From Eledone cirrhosa (Eukaryota; Mollusca; Cephalopoda; Octopoda; Eledonidae), in assembly GCA_964016885.1 (NCBI GenBank), contig OZ024742.1, forward strand, positions 6,890,158 through 6,954,157: a DNA stretch of 64,000 nt, read 5' to 3'. Positions 1 to 12,600 of this stretch are shown here, piece after piece (position 1 is the first letter of the stretch; the number at the start of each line of letters is the position of its first letter). A program made the translations under genes and the position numbers. The notes beneath the pieces were generated by a model. It worked only from the letters and a program-made list of their open reading frames with translations. It did no database searches and was not told the DNA's origin.

Positions 1-645
1 CTCTCTGGTAATATACTGTCACCAACATCCAGTTCAGCCTCTCTCTGGTAATATACTGTCACCACCATACAGTTCAGCCTCTCTCTGGTAATATATTGTA
101 ACCAACATCCAGTTCAGCTTCTCTCTGGTAATATACTGTCACCAACATCCAGATCAGACTCTCTCTGGTAATATACTGTCACCAACATCCAGTTCAGCTT
201 CTCTCTGGTAATATACTGTCACCACCATCCAGTTCAGCTTCTCTCTGGTAATATACTGTCACCAACATCCAGTTCAGCTTCTCTCTGGTAATATACTGTC
301 ACCAACATCCAGTTCAGACTCTCTCTGGTAATATACTGTCACCAACATCCAGTTCAGCCTCTCTCTGGTAATATACTGTCACCACCATCCAGTTCAGCCT
401 CTCTCTGCTAATATACTGTCACCAACATCCTGTTCAGAATCACTCTGGTAATATACTGTCACCACCATCCAGTTCAGCCTCTCTCTGGTAATATACTGTC
501 ACCACCATCCAATTCAGCCTCTCTCTCCTAATATACTGTCACCAACATACAGTTCAGCTTCTCTCAGGTAATATACTGTCACCAACATCCAGTTCAGCCT
601 CTCTCTGGTAATATACTGTCACCAACATCCAGTTCAGCTTCTCTC

Positions 646-664
646 TGGTGATATACTGTCACCA
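646..664. other. 19-base inverted repeat in the GGTGAT variant (representative)
   Basis: In monomers with G at position 10, TGGTGA and TCACCA form a perfect 6-bp inverted repeat around the 7-base spacer TATACTG. The consensus (TGGTAA) has one mismatch in the arm. Hundreds of copies exist, and the perfect form is most frequent in domain I. Whether it forms a hairpin or is a protein site cannot be told from sequence. The stem is short and it may simply reflect the monomer sequence. Confidence 0.6.
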
Positions 665-1200
665 ACATACAGTTCAGCTTCTCTCTGTTAATATACTGTC
701 ACCAACATACAGTTCAGCTTCTCTCTGGTAATATACTGTCACCAACAACCAGTTCAGCCTCTCTCTGGTAATATACTGTCACCAACATGCAGTTCAGCCT
801 CTCTCTGGTAATATACTGTCACGTACATCCAGTCCAGCCTCTCTCTGGTAATATACTGTCAGCACCATCCAGTTCAGCCTTTCTCTGGTAATATACTGTC
901 ACCAACATCCAGTTCAGCTTCTCTCTGGTAATATACTGTCACCAACATCCAGTTCAGACTCTCTCTGGTAATATACTGTCACCAACATCCAGTTCAGCCT
1001 CTCTCTGGTAAAATACTGTCACCACCATCCAGTTCAGCCTCTCTCTGGTGATATACTGTCACCAACATCCAGTTCAGCTTCTCTCTGGTGATATACTGTC
1101 ACCAACATCCAGTTCAGCCTCTCTCTGGTAATATACTGTCACCAACATCCAGTTCAGCCTCTCTCTGGTAATATACTGTCACCACCATCCAGTTCAGCCT

Positions 1201-3060
1201 CTCTCTGGTGATATACTGTCACCAACATCCAGTTCAGCTTCTCTCTGGTGATATACTGTCACCACCATCCAGTTCAGCCTCTCTCTGGTAATATATTGTC
1301 ACCAACATCCAGTTCAGTTTCTCCCTGATAATATAGTGTCACTAACATCCAGTTCAGCCTCTCTCTGGTAATATATTGTAACCAACATCCAGTTCAGTTT
1401 CTCTCTGGTAATATACCGTCACCACCATCCAGTTCAGCTTCTCTGTGCTAATATACTGTCACCAACATCCAGTTCAGCCTCTCTCTGGTAATATACTGTC
1501 ACCACCATCCAGTTCAGCCTCTCTCTGGTAATATACTGTCACCAACATCCAGTTCAGCCTCTCTCTGGTAATATACTGTCACCAACATCCTGTTCAGAAT
1601 CACTATGGTCATATACTGTCACCATCATCCAGTTCAGCCACTCTCTGGTAATATAATGTCACCACCATCCAGTTCAGCCTCTCTATGGTAATATACTGTC
1701 ACCAACATCCAGTTCAGCCTCTCTCTGGTAATATACTGTCACCACCATCCAATTCAGCCTCTCTCTCCTAATATACTGTCACCAACATACAGTTCAGCTT
1801 CTCTCTGGTAATATACTGTCACCAACATCCAGTTCAGCCTCTCTCTGGTAATATACTGTCACCAACATCCAGTTCAGCTTCTCTCTGGTGATATACTGTC
1901 ACGAACATCCAGTGCAGCCTCTCTATGGTAAAATACCCTCACCGACATCCAGTTCAGCTTCTCTGTGGTAATATACTGTCACCACCATCCAGTTCAGCCT
2001 CTCTCTGGTAATATACTGTCACCAACATCCAGTTCAGCCTCTCTCTGGTAATATACTGTCACCACCATCCAGTTCAGCCTCTCTCTGGTAATATACTGTC
2101 ACCACCATCCAGTTCAGCCTCTCTCTGGTAATATACTGTCACCAACATCCAGTTCAGCCTCTCTCTGGTAATATACTGTCACCAACATCCAGTGCAGCCT
2201 CTCTCTGGTGATATACTGTCACCAACATCCAGTTCAGCTTCTCTCTGGTGATATACTGTCACCAACATCCAGTTCAGCTTCTCTCTGGTGATATACTGTC
2301 ACCAACATCCAGTTCAGCCTCTCTCTGGTAATATACTGTCACCAACATCCAGTTCAGCCTCTCTCTGGTAATATACTGTCACCACCATCCAGTTCAGCCT
2401 CTCTCTGGTGATATACTGTTACCAACATCCAGTTCAGCTTCTCTCTGGTTATATACTGTCACCACCATCCAGTTCAGCCTCTCTCTGGTAATATATTGTC
2501 ACCAACATCCAGTTCAGTTTCTCCCTGATAATATAGTGTCACTAACATCCAGTTCAGCCTCTCTCTGGTAATATATTGTAACCAACATCCAGTTCAGTTT
2601 CTCTCTGGTAATATACTGTCACCACCATCCGTTTCAGATTCTCTGTGGTAATATACTGTCACCAACATCCAGTTCAGCCTCTCTCTGGTAATATACTGTC
2701 ACCTCCATCCAGTTCAGCCTCTCTCTGGTAATATACTGTCACCAACATCCAGTTCAGCCTCTCTCTGGTAATATACTGTCACCAACATCCTGTTCAGAAT
2801 CACTATGGTCATATACTGTCACCACCATCCAGTTCAGCCACTCTCTGGTAATATAATGTCACCACCATCCAGTTCAGCCTCTCTATGGTAATATACTGTC
2901 ACCAACATCCAGTTCAGCCTCTCTCTGGTAATATACTGTCACCACCATCCAATTCAGCCTCTCTCTCCTAATATACTGTCACCAACATACAGTTCAGCTT
3001 CTCTCTGGTAATATACTGTCACCAACATCCAGTTCAGCCTCTCTCTGGTAATATACTGTC
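1201..3060 (+). repeat. 1,200-bp (30-monomer) tandem HOR pair
   Basis: Positions 1201-1860 and 2401-3060 match in order at an offset of exactly 1,200. Shared rare variants include CTCCCTGATA at 1321 and 2521, the TATTGTAACC monomer at 1371 and 2571, TGTTCAGAAT at 1591 and 2791, and CTCTCTCCTA at 1761 and 2961. Only scattered substitutions separate the copies, such as ATACCGTC against ATACTGTC near 1415/2615 and ACCACC against ACCTCC at 1501/2701. Past 1860 the offset becomes 1,240, meaning one extra monomer in the right copy. Confidence 0.88.
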
Positions 3061-4179
3061 ACCAACATGCAGTTCAGCCTCTCTCTGTTAATATACTGTC
3101 ACCAACATCCAGTTCAGCTTCTCTCTGGTGATATACTGTCACCAACATCCAGTGCAGCCTCTCTATGGTAAAATACCCTCACCAACATCCAGTTCAGCTT
3201 CTCTGTGGTAATATACTGTCACCACCATCCAGTTCAGCCTCTCTCTGGTAATATACTGTCACCAACATCCAGTTCAGCCTCTCTCTGGTAATATACTGTC
3301 ACCACCATCCAGTTCAGCCTCTCTCTGGTAATATACTGTCACCACCATCCAGTTCAGCCTCTCTCTGGTAATATACTGTCACCAACATACAGTTCAGCCT
3401 CTCTCTGGTAATATACTGTCACCAACATCCAGTGCTGCCTCTCTCTGGTGATATACTGTCACCAACATCCAGTTCAGCTTCTCTCTGGTGATATACTGTC
3501 ACCAACATCCAGTTCAGCTTCTCTCTGGTAATATACTGTTACCACGATCCAGTTCAACTTCTCTCTGCTAATATACAGTCACCAACATCCAGTTCAGCCT
3601 CTCTCTGGTAATATACTGTCACCAACATCCAGTTCAGCTTCTCTCTGGTAATATACTGTCACCACCATCCAGTTCAGCCACTCTCTGGTAATATACTGTC
3701 ACCGACACCAAGTCCAGCTTATCTCTGTTAATATACTGTCACCAACATCCAGTTCAGCTTCTCTCTGGTAATATACTGTCACCAACATCCAGTTTAGTTT
3801 CTCTCTGGTAAATAGTGTCACCAACATCTAGTTCAGCCTCTCTCTGGTAATATACTGTCACCAACATCCAGTTCAGCTTCACTCCGGTGATAAACGGTCA
3901 CCAACATCCAGTTCAATTTCTCTCTGGTAATATACTGTCACCAACATCCAGTTCAGCCTCTCTCTGGTAATATACTGTCACAAACATCCAGTTCAGCCTC
4001 TCTCTGGCAATATACTGTCACTACTATCCAGTTCAGCCTCTCTCTGGTAATATACCGTCACCAACATCCAGTTCAGCCTCTCTCTGGTAATATACTGTCA
4101 CCAATATCCAGTTCAGCCTCTCTCTGGTGATATACTGTCACCAACATGCAGTTCAGCCTCTGTCTGGTAATATACTGTC
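2221..4179 (+). repeat. 1,959-bp HOR duplication, left copy (49 monomers minus 1 base)
   Basis: This segment recurs at 4180-6075 with an offset of 1,959. Linked markers in order include GGTTATATAC, CTCCCTGATA (2521), GGTTCAGATT-type and TGTTCAGAAT (2791) monomers, AAATACCCTC, a TACCACGATCC monomer, and the single-base deletion giving GGTAAATAG near 3810. The non-integer offset is explained because each copy carries that same 1-base deletion, so the deletion predates the duplication. Confidence 0.92.
3801..3830 (+). other. 1-base deletion, GGTAAATAG, register shift -1 (copy 1 of 3)
   Basis: The monomer reads CTCTCTGGTAAATAGTG where others have GGTAATATAGTG, so one T is lost and all later monomers start one base earlier. 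Copies of the same event are near 5770 and 11690. Confidence 0.95.
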
Positions 4180-6075
4180 ATCAACATCCAGTTCAGCTTC
4201 TCTCTGGTGATATACTGTCACCAACATCCAGTTCAGCTTCTCTCTGGTGATATACTGTCACCAACATCCAGTTCAGCCTCTCTCTGGTAATATACTGTCA
4301 CCAACATCCAGTTCAGCCTCTCTCTGGTAATATACTGTCACCACCATCCAGTTCAGCCTCTCTCTGGTGATATACTGTTACCAACATCCAGTTCAGCTTC
4401 TCTCTGGTTATATACTGTCACCACCATCCAGTTCAGCCTCTCTCTGGTAATATATTGTCACCAACATCCAGTTCAGTTTCTCCCTGATAATATAGTGTCA
4501 CTAACATCCAGTTCAGCCTCTCTCTGGTAATATATTGTAACCAACATCCAGTTCAGTTTCTCTCTGGTAATATACTGTCACCACCATCCGGTTCAGATTC
4601 TCTGTGGTAATATACTGTCACCAACATCCAGTTCAGCCTCTCTCTGGTAATATACTGTCACCTCCATCCAGTTCAGCCTCTCTCTGGTAATATACTGTCA
4701 CCAACATCCAGTTCAGCCTCTCTCTGGTAATATACTGTCACCAACATCCTGTTCAGAATCACTATGGTCATATACTGTCACCACCATCCAGTTCAGCCAC
4801 TCTCTGGTAATATAATGTCACCACCATCCAGTTCAGCCTCTCTATGGTAATATACTGTCACCAACATCCAGTTCAGCCTCTCTCTGGTAATATACTGTCA
4901 CCACCATCCAATTCAGCCTCTCTCTCCTAATATACTGTCACCAACATACAGTTCAGCTTCTCTCTGGTAATATACTGTCACCAACATCCAGTTCAGCCTC
5001 TCTCTGGTAATATACTGTCACCAACATGCAGTTCAGCCTCTCTCTGTTAATATACCGTCACCAACATCCAGTTCAGCTTCTCTCTGGTGATATACTGTCA
5101 CCAACATCCAGTGCAGCCTCTCTATGGTAAAATACCCTCACCAACATCCAGTTCAGCTTCTCTGTGGTAATATACTGTCACCACCATCCAGTTCAGCCTC
5201 TCTCTGGTAATATACTGTCACCAACATCCAGTTCAGCCCCTCTCTGGTAATATACTGTCACCACCATCCAGTTCAGCCTCTCTCTGGTAATATACTGTCA
5301 CCACCATCCAGTTCAGCCTCTCTCTGGTAATATACTGTCACCAACATACAGTTCAGCCTCTCTCTGGTAATATACTGTCACCAACATCCAGTGCTGCCTC
5401 TCTCTGGTGATATACTGTCACCAACATCCAGTTCAGCTTCTCTCTGGTGATATACTGTCACCAACATCCAGTTCAGCTTCTCTCTGGTAATATACTGTTA
5501 CCACGATCCAGTTCAACTTCTCTCTGCTAATATACAGTCACCAACATCCAGTTCAGCCTCTCTCTGGTAATATACTGTCACCAACATCCAGTTCAGCTTC
5601 TCTCTGGTAATATACTGTCACCACCATCCAGTTCAGCCACTCTCTGGTAATATACTGTCACCGACACCAAGTCCAGCTTATCTCTGTTAATATACTGTCA
5701 CCAACATCCAGTTCAGCTTCTCTCTGGTAATATACTGTCACCAACATCCAGTTTAGTTTCTCTCTGGTAAATAGTGTCACCAACATCTAGTTCAGCCTCT
5801 CTCTGGTAATATACTGTCACCAACATCCAGTTCAGCTTCACTCCGGTGATAAACGGTCACCAACATCCAGTTCAATTTCTCTCTGGTAATATACTGTCAC
5901 CAACATCCAGTTCAGCCTCTCTCTGGTAATATACTGTCACAAACATCCAGTTCAGCCTCTCTCTGGCAATATACTGTCACTACTATCCAGTTCAGCCTCT
6001 CTCTGGTAATATACCGTCACCAACATCCAGTTCAGCCTCTCTCTGGTGATATACTGTCACCAACATGCAGTTCAG
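4180..6075 (+). repeat. 1,959-bp HOR duplication, right copy
   Basis: Tandem partner of the segment at 2221-4179, with the same order of marker monomers. CTCCCTGATA is at 4480, TGTTCAGAAT at 4750, CTCTCTCCTA near 4920, the GGTAAATAG deletion near 5770 and ACTCCGGTGA at 5840. Near the right end one monomer (the CCAATATCC unit at about 4101-4120 of the left copy) is absent. The remaining differences seen by eye are few, such as GCCCCTCTCT near 5238, which points to a recent duplication. Confidence 0.91.
5760..5790 (+). other. 1-base deletion, GGTAAATAG, register shift -1 (copy 2 of 3)
   Basis: Same deletion as at 3801, carried into this place by the 1,959-bp tandem duplication. The following CATCTAG monomer is also shared. 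Confidence 0.95.
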
Positions 6076-6749
6076 CCTCTCTCTGGTAATATACTCTCAC
6101 CACCATCCAGTTCAGCTTCTCTCTGGTAATATACTGTCACCAACATCCAGTTCAGCTTCTCTCTGGTAATATACTGTCACTACCATCCAGTTCAGCCTCT
6201 CTCTGGTAATATACCTTCACCAACATCCAGTTCGGCCTCTCTCTGGTAATATACTATCACCAACATCCAGTTCACACTCTCTCTGGTGATATAGTGTCAC
6301 CAACATCCAGTTCAGCCTCTGTCTGGTAATATACTGTCACCAACATCCAGTTCAGCCTCTCTCTGGTAATATACTGTCACCAACATCCAGTTCAGCTTCT
6401 CTCTGGTAATATACTGTCACCAACATACAGTTCAGCCTCTAGCTGGTGATATACTGTCACCAACATCCAGTTCAGCTTCTCTCTGTTAATATACTGTCAC
6501 CAACATACAGTTCAGCTTCTCTCTGGTAATATACTGTCACCAACATACAGTTCAGCCTCTCTCTGGTGATATACTGTCACCCACATCCAGTTCAGCTTCT
6601 CTCTGGCGATATACTCTCACCAACACACAGTACAGCTTCTCTCTGGTGATATACTGTCACCAACATCCAGTTCAGCTTCTCTCTTGCAATATACTGTCAC
6701 CAACATCCAGTTCAGCTTCTCTCTGGTCATATACTGTTACCACGATCCA

Positions 6750-6785
6750 GTTCAGCTTCTCTCTGGTAATATACTTTTCACCAAC
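6750..6785 (+). other. 1-base insertion, TACTTTTCACC, register shift +1
   Basis: The monomer reads ATACTTTTCACC instead of ATACTGTCACC, one base longer. This is the only copy of the change that I saw. Confidence 0.9.
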
Positions 6786-7140
6786 ATCCAGTTCAGCTTC
6801 TCTCTGGTAATATACTGTCACCACCATCCAGTTCAGCCTCTCTCTGGTAATATACTGTCACCGACACCAAGTCCAGCTTCTCTCTGTTAATATGCTGTCA
6901 CCAACATCCAGTTCAGCTTCTCTCTGGTAATATACTGTCACCAACACCCAGTTCAGCTTCTCTCTGGTAATATACTGTCACCAACATCCAGTTTAGTTTC
7001 TCTCTGGTAATATAGTGTCACAAACATCTAGTACAGCCTATCTCTGGTAATATACTGTCACCAACATCCAGTTCAGCTTCACTCCGGTGATATACGGTCA
7101 CCAACATCCAGTTCAATTTCTCTCTGGTAATATACTGTCA

Positions 7141-7860
7141 CCAACATCCAGTTCAGCCTTTCTCTGGTAATATACTGTCACCAACATCCAGTTCAGCCTC
7201 TCTCTGGTAATATACTGTCACCACCATCCAGTTCAGCCTCTCTCTGGTAATATACTGGTACAAACATCCAGTTCAGCCTCTCTCTGGCAATATACTGTCA
7301 CTACCATCCAGTTCAGCCTCTCTCTGGTAATATACTGTCACAAACATCCAGTTCAGCCTTTCTCTGGTAATATACTGTCACCAACATCCAGTTCAGCCTT
7401 TCTCTGGTAATATACTGTCACCAACATCCAGTTCAGCCTCTCTCAGGTAATATACTGTCACCACCATCCAGTTCAGCCTCTCTCTGGTAATATACAGTCA
7501 CAAACATCCAGTTCAGCCTCTCTCTGGCAATATACTGTCACTACCATCCAGTTCAGCCTCTCTCTGGTAATATACTGTCACAAACATCCAGTTCAGCCTT
7601 TCTCTGGTAATATACTGTCACCAACATCCAGTTCAGCCTTTCTCTGGTAATATACTGTCACCAACATCCAGTTCAGCCTCTCTCTGGGAATATACTGTCA
7701 CCACCATCCAGTTCAGCCTCTCTCTGGTAATATACTGTCACAAACATCCAGTTCAGCCTCTCTCTGGTAATATACTGTCACTACCATCCAGTTCAGCCTC
7801 TTTCTGGTAATATACTGTCACCAACATCCAGTTCAGCCTTTCTCTGGTAATATACTGTCA
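7141..7860 (+). repeat. Six-monomer (240-bp) sub-HOR, three tandem copies
   Basis: Positions 7141-7380, 7381-7620 and 7621-7860 repeat the same six-monomer order: CCAAC with CCTT, CCAAC, CCACC, CAAAC, then a GGCAAT (or GGTAAT) CTACC monomer, then CAAAC/CCAAC with CCTT. The CAAACATCC monomers preceding CTACC are at 7261, 7501 and 7741, exactly 240 apart. Differences are single substitutions, for example TATACTGGTA, TATACAGTCA and TATACTGTCA at the same place in the three copies. This is the shortest clean higher-order period I found. Confidence 0.9.
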
Positions 7861-8300
7861 ACAACATCCAGTTCAGCCTCTCTCTGGAAACATACTGTCA
7901 CCACCATCCAGTTCAGCCTCTCTCTGGTAATATACCGTCACCAACATCTAGTTCAGCCTCTTTCTGGTAATATACTGTCACCACCATCCAGTTCAGCTTA
8001 TCTCTGTTAATATACTGTCGCCAACACCCAGTTCAGCTTATCTCTGTTAATATACTGTTACCAACATCCAGTTTAGTTTCTCTCTGGTAATATACTGTCA
8101 CCAACATACAGTTCAGCTTCTATCTGGTAATATACTGTCACCAACATCCAGTTCAGCCTCTCTCTGGTAATATACTGTCACCAACATGCAGTTCAGCCTG
8201 TCTCTGGTAATATACTGTCACCAACATGCAGTTCAGCCTCTCTCTGGTAATATACTGTCACTAACATACAGTTCAGCTTCTCTCTGGTAATATACTGTCA

Positions 8301-9100
8301 CCAACATCCAGTTCAGCCTCTCTCTGGTAATATACTGTCACCAACATCCAGTTCAGCCTCTCTCTGTTAATATACTGTCACCAACATACAGTTCAGCTTC
8401 TCTCTGGTAATATACTGTCACCAACAACCAGTTCAGCCTCTCTCTGGTAATATACTGTCACCAACATGCAGTTCAGCCTCTCTCTGGTAATATACTGTCA
8501 CGTACATCCAGTTCAGCCTCTCTCGGGTAATATACTGTCAGCACCATCCAGTTCAGCCTCTCTCTTGTAATATACTGTCACCAACATCCAGTTCAGCTTC
8601 TCTCTGGTAATATACTGTCACCAACATCCAGTTCAGACTCTCTCTGGTAATATACTGTCACCAACATCCAGTTCAGCCTCTCTCTGGTAATATACTGTCA
8701 ACACCATCCAGTTCAGCCTCTCTCTGGTGATATACTGTCACCAACATCCAGTTCAGCTTCTCTCTGGTGATATACTGTCACCAACATCCAGTTCAGACTC
8801 TCTCTGGTAATATACTGTCACCAACATCCAGTTCAGCCTCTCTCTGGTAATATACTGTCACCACCATCCAGTTCAGCCTCTCTCTGGTGATATACTGTCA
8901 CCAACATCCAGTTCAGCTTCTCTCTAGTGATATACTGTCACCAACATCCAGTTCAGCTTCTCTCTGGTGATATACTGTCACCAACATCCAGTTCAGCTTC
9001 TCTCTGGTGATATACTGTCACCACCATCCAGTTCAGCTTCTCTCTGGTGATATACTGTCACCAACATCCAGTTCAGCTTCTCTCTGGTGATATACTGTCA
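8301..9100 (+). repeat. Copy of the 620-1420 segment, 7,679 bp away
   Basis: The rare ACCAACAACC monomer at 741 and the ACGTACATCC monomer at 821 recur in the same order at 8420 and 8500, both with an offset of 7,679. Neighbouring GCACCATCC and ACATGCAG monomers also correspond. The offset is 192 monomers minus the net one base lost to the indels between the two places. This shows that family I sequence resumes after the 6.1-8.3 kb block. Confidence 0.8.
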
Positions 9101-9120
9101 CCACCACCCAGTTCAGCCTC

Positions 9121-11100
9121 TCTCTGGTAATATATTGTAACCAACATCCAGTTCAGTTTCTCTCTGGTAATATACTGTCACCACCATCCAGTTCAGCTTC
9201 TCTGTGGTAATATACTGTCACCAACATCCAGTTCAGCCTCTCTCTGGTAATATACTGTCACCACCATCCAGTTCAGCCTCTCTCTGCTAATATACTGTCA
9301 CCAACATCCAGTTCAGCCTCTCTCTGGTAATATAATGTCACCAACATCCTGTTCAGAATCACTCTGGTAATATACTGTCACCACCATCCAGTTCAGCCAC
9401 CCTCTGATAATATAATGCCACCACCATCCAGTTCAGCCTCTCTATGGTAATATACTGTCACCAACATCCAGTTCAGCCTCTCTCTGGTAATATACTGTCA
9501 CCACCATCCAATTCAGCCTCTCTCTCCTAATATACTGTCACCAACATACAGTTCAGCTTCTCTCTGGTAATATACTGTCACCAACATCCAGTTCAGACTC
9601 TCTCTGGTAATATACTGTCACCAACATCCAGTTCAGCCTCTCTCTGGTAATATACTGTCACCAACATGCAGTTCAGCCTCTCTCTGGTAATATACTGTCA
9701 CCAACATACAGTTCAGCTTCTCTCTGGTAATATACTGTCACCAACATCCAGTTCAGCCTCTCTCTGTTAATATACTGTCACCAACATACAGTTCAGCTTC
9801 TCTCTGGTAATATACTGTCACCAACATCCAGTTCAGCCTCTCTCTGGTGATATACTGTCACCAACATCCAGTTCAGCTTCTCTCTGGTGATATACTGTCA
9901 CCAACATCCAGTTCAGCCTCTCTCTGGTAATATAATGTCACCAACATCCAGTTCAGCCTCTCTCTGGTAATATACTGTCACCACCATCCAGTTCAGCCTC
10001 TCTCTGGTAATATACTGTCACCAACATCCAGTTCAGCTTCTCTCTGGTGATATACTGTCACCAACATCCAGTTCAGCTTCTCTCTGGTGATATACTGTCA
10101 CCACCATCCAGTTCAGTCTCTCTCTGGCGATATACTGTCACCAACATCCAGTTCAGCTTCTCTCTGGTGATATACTGTCACCACCATCCAGTTCAGCCTC
10201 TCTCTGGTAATATATTTTCACCAACATCCAGTTCAGTTTCTCCCTGATAATATAGTGTCACTAACATCCAGTTCAGCCTCTCTCTGGTAATATATTGTAA
10301 CCAACATCCAGTTCAGTTTCTCTCTGGTAATATACTGTCACCACCATCCAGTTCAGCTTCTCTGTGGTAATATACTGTCACCAACATCCAGTTCAGCCTC
10401 TCTCTGGTAATATACTGTCACCACCATCCAGTTCAGCCTCTCTCTGGTAATATACTGTCACCAACATCCAGTTCAGCCTCTCTCTGGTAATATACTGTCA
10501 CCAACATCCTGTTCAGAATCACTCTGGTAATATACTGTCACCACCATCTAGTTCAGCCACTCTCTGGTAATATAATGTCACCACCATCCAGTTCAGCCTC
10601 TCTCTGGTAATATACTGTCACCACCATCCAATTCAGCCTCTCTCTCCTAATATACTGTCACCAACATACAGTTCAGCTTCTCTCTGGTAATATACTGTCA
10701 CCAACATCCAGTTCAGCTTCTCTCTGGTAATATACTGTCACCAACATGCAGTTAAGCCTCTCTCTGTTAATATACTGTCACCAACATCCAGTTCAGCTTC
10801 TCTCTGGTGATATACTGTCACGAACATCCAGTGCAGCCTCTCTATGGTAAAATACCCTCACCAACATCCATTTCAGCTTCTCTGTGGTAATATACTGTCA
10901 CCACCATCCAGTTCAGCCTCTCTCTGGTAATATACTGTCACCAACATCCAGTTCAGCCTCTCTCTGGTAATATACTGTCACCAACATCCAGTGCAGCCTC
11001 TCTCTGGTGATATACTGTCACCAACATCCAGTTCAGCTTCTCTCTGGTGATATACTGTCACCACCATCCAGTTCAGCTTCTCTCTGGTGATATACTGTCA
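9121..11100 (+). repeat. 1,160-bp (29-monomer) HOR pair of family I
   Basis: The TATTGTAACC monomer at 9130 and 10290 and TGTTCAGAAT at 9350 and 10510 are each 1,160 apart. CTCTCTCCTA follows at about 9520 and 10640, a shorter spacing that shows one monomer lost in the second copy. A third TATTGTAACC monomer at about 11170 marks a further truncated copy. CTCCCTGATA at 10240 links the block to the copies at 1321, 2521 and 4480. Confidence 0.82.
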
Positions 11101-11679
11101 CCAACATCCAGTTCAGCTTCTCTCTGGTGATATACTGTCACCACCACCCAGTTCAGCCTCTCTCTGGTAATATATTGTAACCAACATCCAGTTCAGTTTC
11201 TCTCTGGTAATATACTGTTACCACCATCCAGTTCAGCTTCTCTGTGGTAATATACTGTCACCAACATCCAGTTCAGCCTCTCTCTGGTAATATACTGTCA
11301 CCAACATCCAGTGCAGCCTCTCTCTGGTGATATACTGTCACCAACATCCAGTTCAGCTTCTCTCTGGTGATATACTCTCACCAATATCCAGTTCAGCTTC
11401 TCTCTGGTAATATACTGTTTCCACGACCCAGTTCAACTTCTCTCCGCTAATATACTGTCACCAACATCCAGTTCAGCTTCACTCCGGTGATATAGGGTCA
11501 CCAACATCCAGTTCAGCTTCTCTCTGGTAATATACTGTCACCACCATCCAGTTCAGCCACTCTTTGGTAATATACTGTCACCGACACCAAGTCCAGCTTA
11601 TCTCTGTTAATATACTGTCACCAACATCCAGTTCAGCTTCTCTCTGGTAATATACTGTCACCAACATCCAGTTTAGTTT

Positions 11680-11710
11680 CTCTCTGGTAAATAGTGTCAC
11701 CAACATCTAG
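11680..11710 (+). other. 1-base deletion, GGTAAATAG, register shift -1 (copy 3 of 3)
   Basis: Same deletion and same neighbours as at 5760, exactly 5,920 bp later. It supports the dispersed duplication of 5.5-7.0 kb to 11.4-13.0 kb. Confidence 0.95.
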
Positions 11711-12480
11711 TTCAGCCTCTCTCTGGTAATATACTGTCACCAACATCCAGTTCAGCTTCACTCCGGTGATATAGGGTCACCAACATCCAGTTCAATTTCT
11801 CTCTGGTAATATACTGTCACCAACATTCAGTTCAGCCTCTCTCTGGTAATATACTGTCACAAACATCCAGTTCAGCCTCTCTCTGGTAATATACTGTCAC
11901 TACTATTCAGTTCAGCCTCTCTCTGGTAATATACCGTCACCAACATCCAGTTCAGCCTCTCTCTGGTAATATACTGTCACCAACATCCAGTTCAGCCTCT
12001 CTCTGGTGATATACTGTCACCAACATGCAGTTCAGCCTCTCTCTGGTAATATACTCTCACCAACATCCAGTTCAGCTTCTCTCTGGTAATATACTGTCAC
12101 CAACATCCAGTTCAGCTTCTCTCTGGTAATATACTGTCACTACCATCCAGTTCAGCCTCTCTCTGGTAATATACCTTCACCAACATCCAGTTCGGCCTCT
12201 CTCTGGTAATATACTATCACCAACATCCAGTTCACACTCTCTCTGGTGATATAGTGTCACCAACATCCAGTTCAGCCTCTGTCTGGTAATATACTGTCAC
12301 CAACATCCAGTTCAGCATCTCTCTGGTAATATACTGTCACCAACATCCAGTTCAGCTTCTCTCTGGTAATATACTGTCACCAACATCCAGTTCAGCCTCT
12401 CGCTGGTGATATACTGTCACGAACATCCAGTTCAGCTTCTCTCTGTTAATATACTGTCACAAACATACAGTTCAGCCTCT

Positions 12481-12600
12481 CACTCGTAATATACTGTCAC
12501 AAACATACAGTTCAGCCTCTCACTCGTAATATACTGTCAGCAACATACAGTTCAGCCTCTCACTCGTAATATACTGTCACCAATATCCAGTTCAGCCTCT
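12481..12600 (+). repeat. Local triplication of one CACTCG variant monomer
   Basis: Three consecutive monomers begin CACTCGTAAT instead of CTCTCTGGTAAT, at 12479-12518, 12519-12558 and 12559-12598. Each is reached through a CATACAG variant monomer. I did not see CACTCG anywhere else in the window. The triplet directly precedes the only 2-base deletion in the array. It looks like a single-monomer amplification at the edge of domain I. Confidence 0.85.

Larger units (their letters stand above)
5480..6960 (+). repeat. Dispersed HOR duplicate, left member (partner at 11.4-13.0 kb)
   Basis: Rare variants here recur in the same order about 5.92-6.08 kb downstream. They are the CCACGATCC/CAACTTC monomer at 5481 against 11401, the GGTAAATAG deletion at 5770 against 11690, TACCTTCACC with TTCGGCC at 6205-6234 against 12165-12194, the TTCACACTCT monomer, GGCGATATAC, and the ACACACAGTACAG monomer at 6623 against 12701. 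The two members are not adjacent, since family I copies lie between them. Confidence 0.85.
1..12600 (+). repeat. HOR domain I, marked by TGTTCAGAAT and AATTCAGCCT monomers
   Basis: Two rare variants recur as a linked pair only in this part. TGTTCAGAAT (followed by CACT) is at 431, 1591, 2791, 4750, 9350 and 10510. AATTCAGCCT followed by CTCTCTCCTA is at 511, 1751, 2951, 4910, 9510 and 10630. The spacings (1160, 1200, 1959, 4600 and 1160 for the first marker) are whole multiples of 40 except for one lost base, so these are copies of one higher-order unit. A further shared marker, AAATACCCTC, appears at 1931 and 3171 and later. The 4,600-bp gap holds a different block (about 6.1-8.3 kb). The GGTGAT variant is common here. 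Confidence 0.9.
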
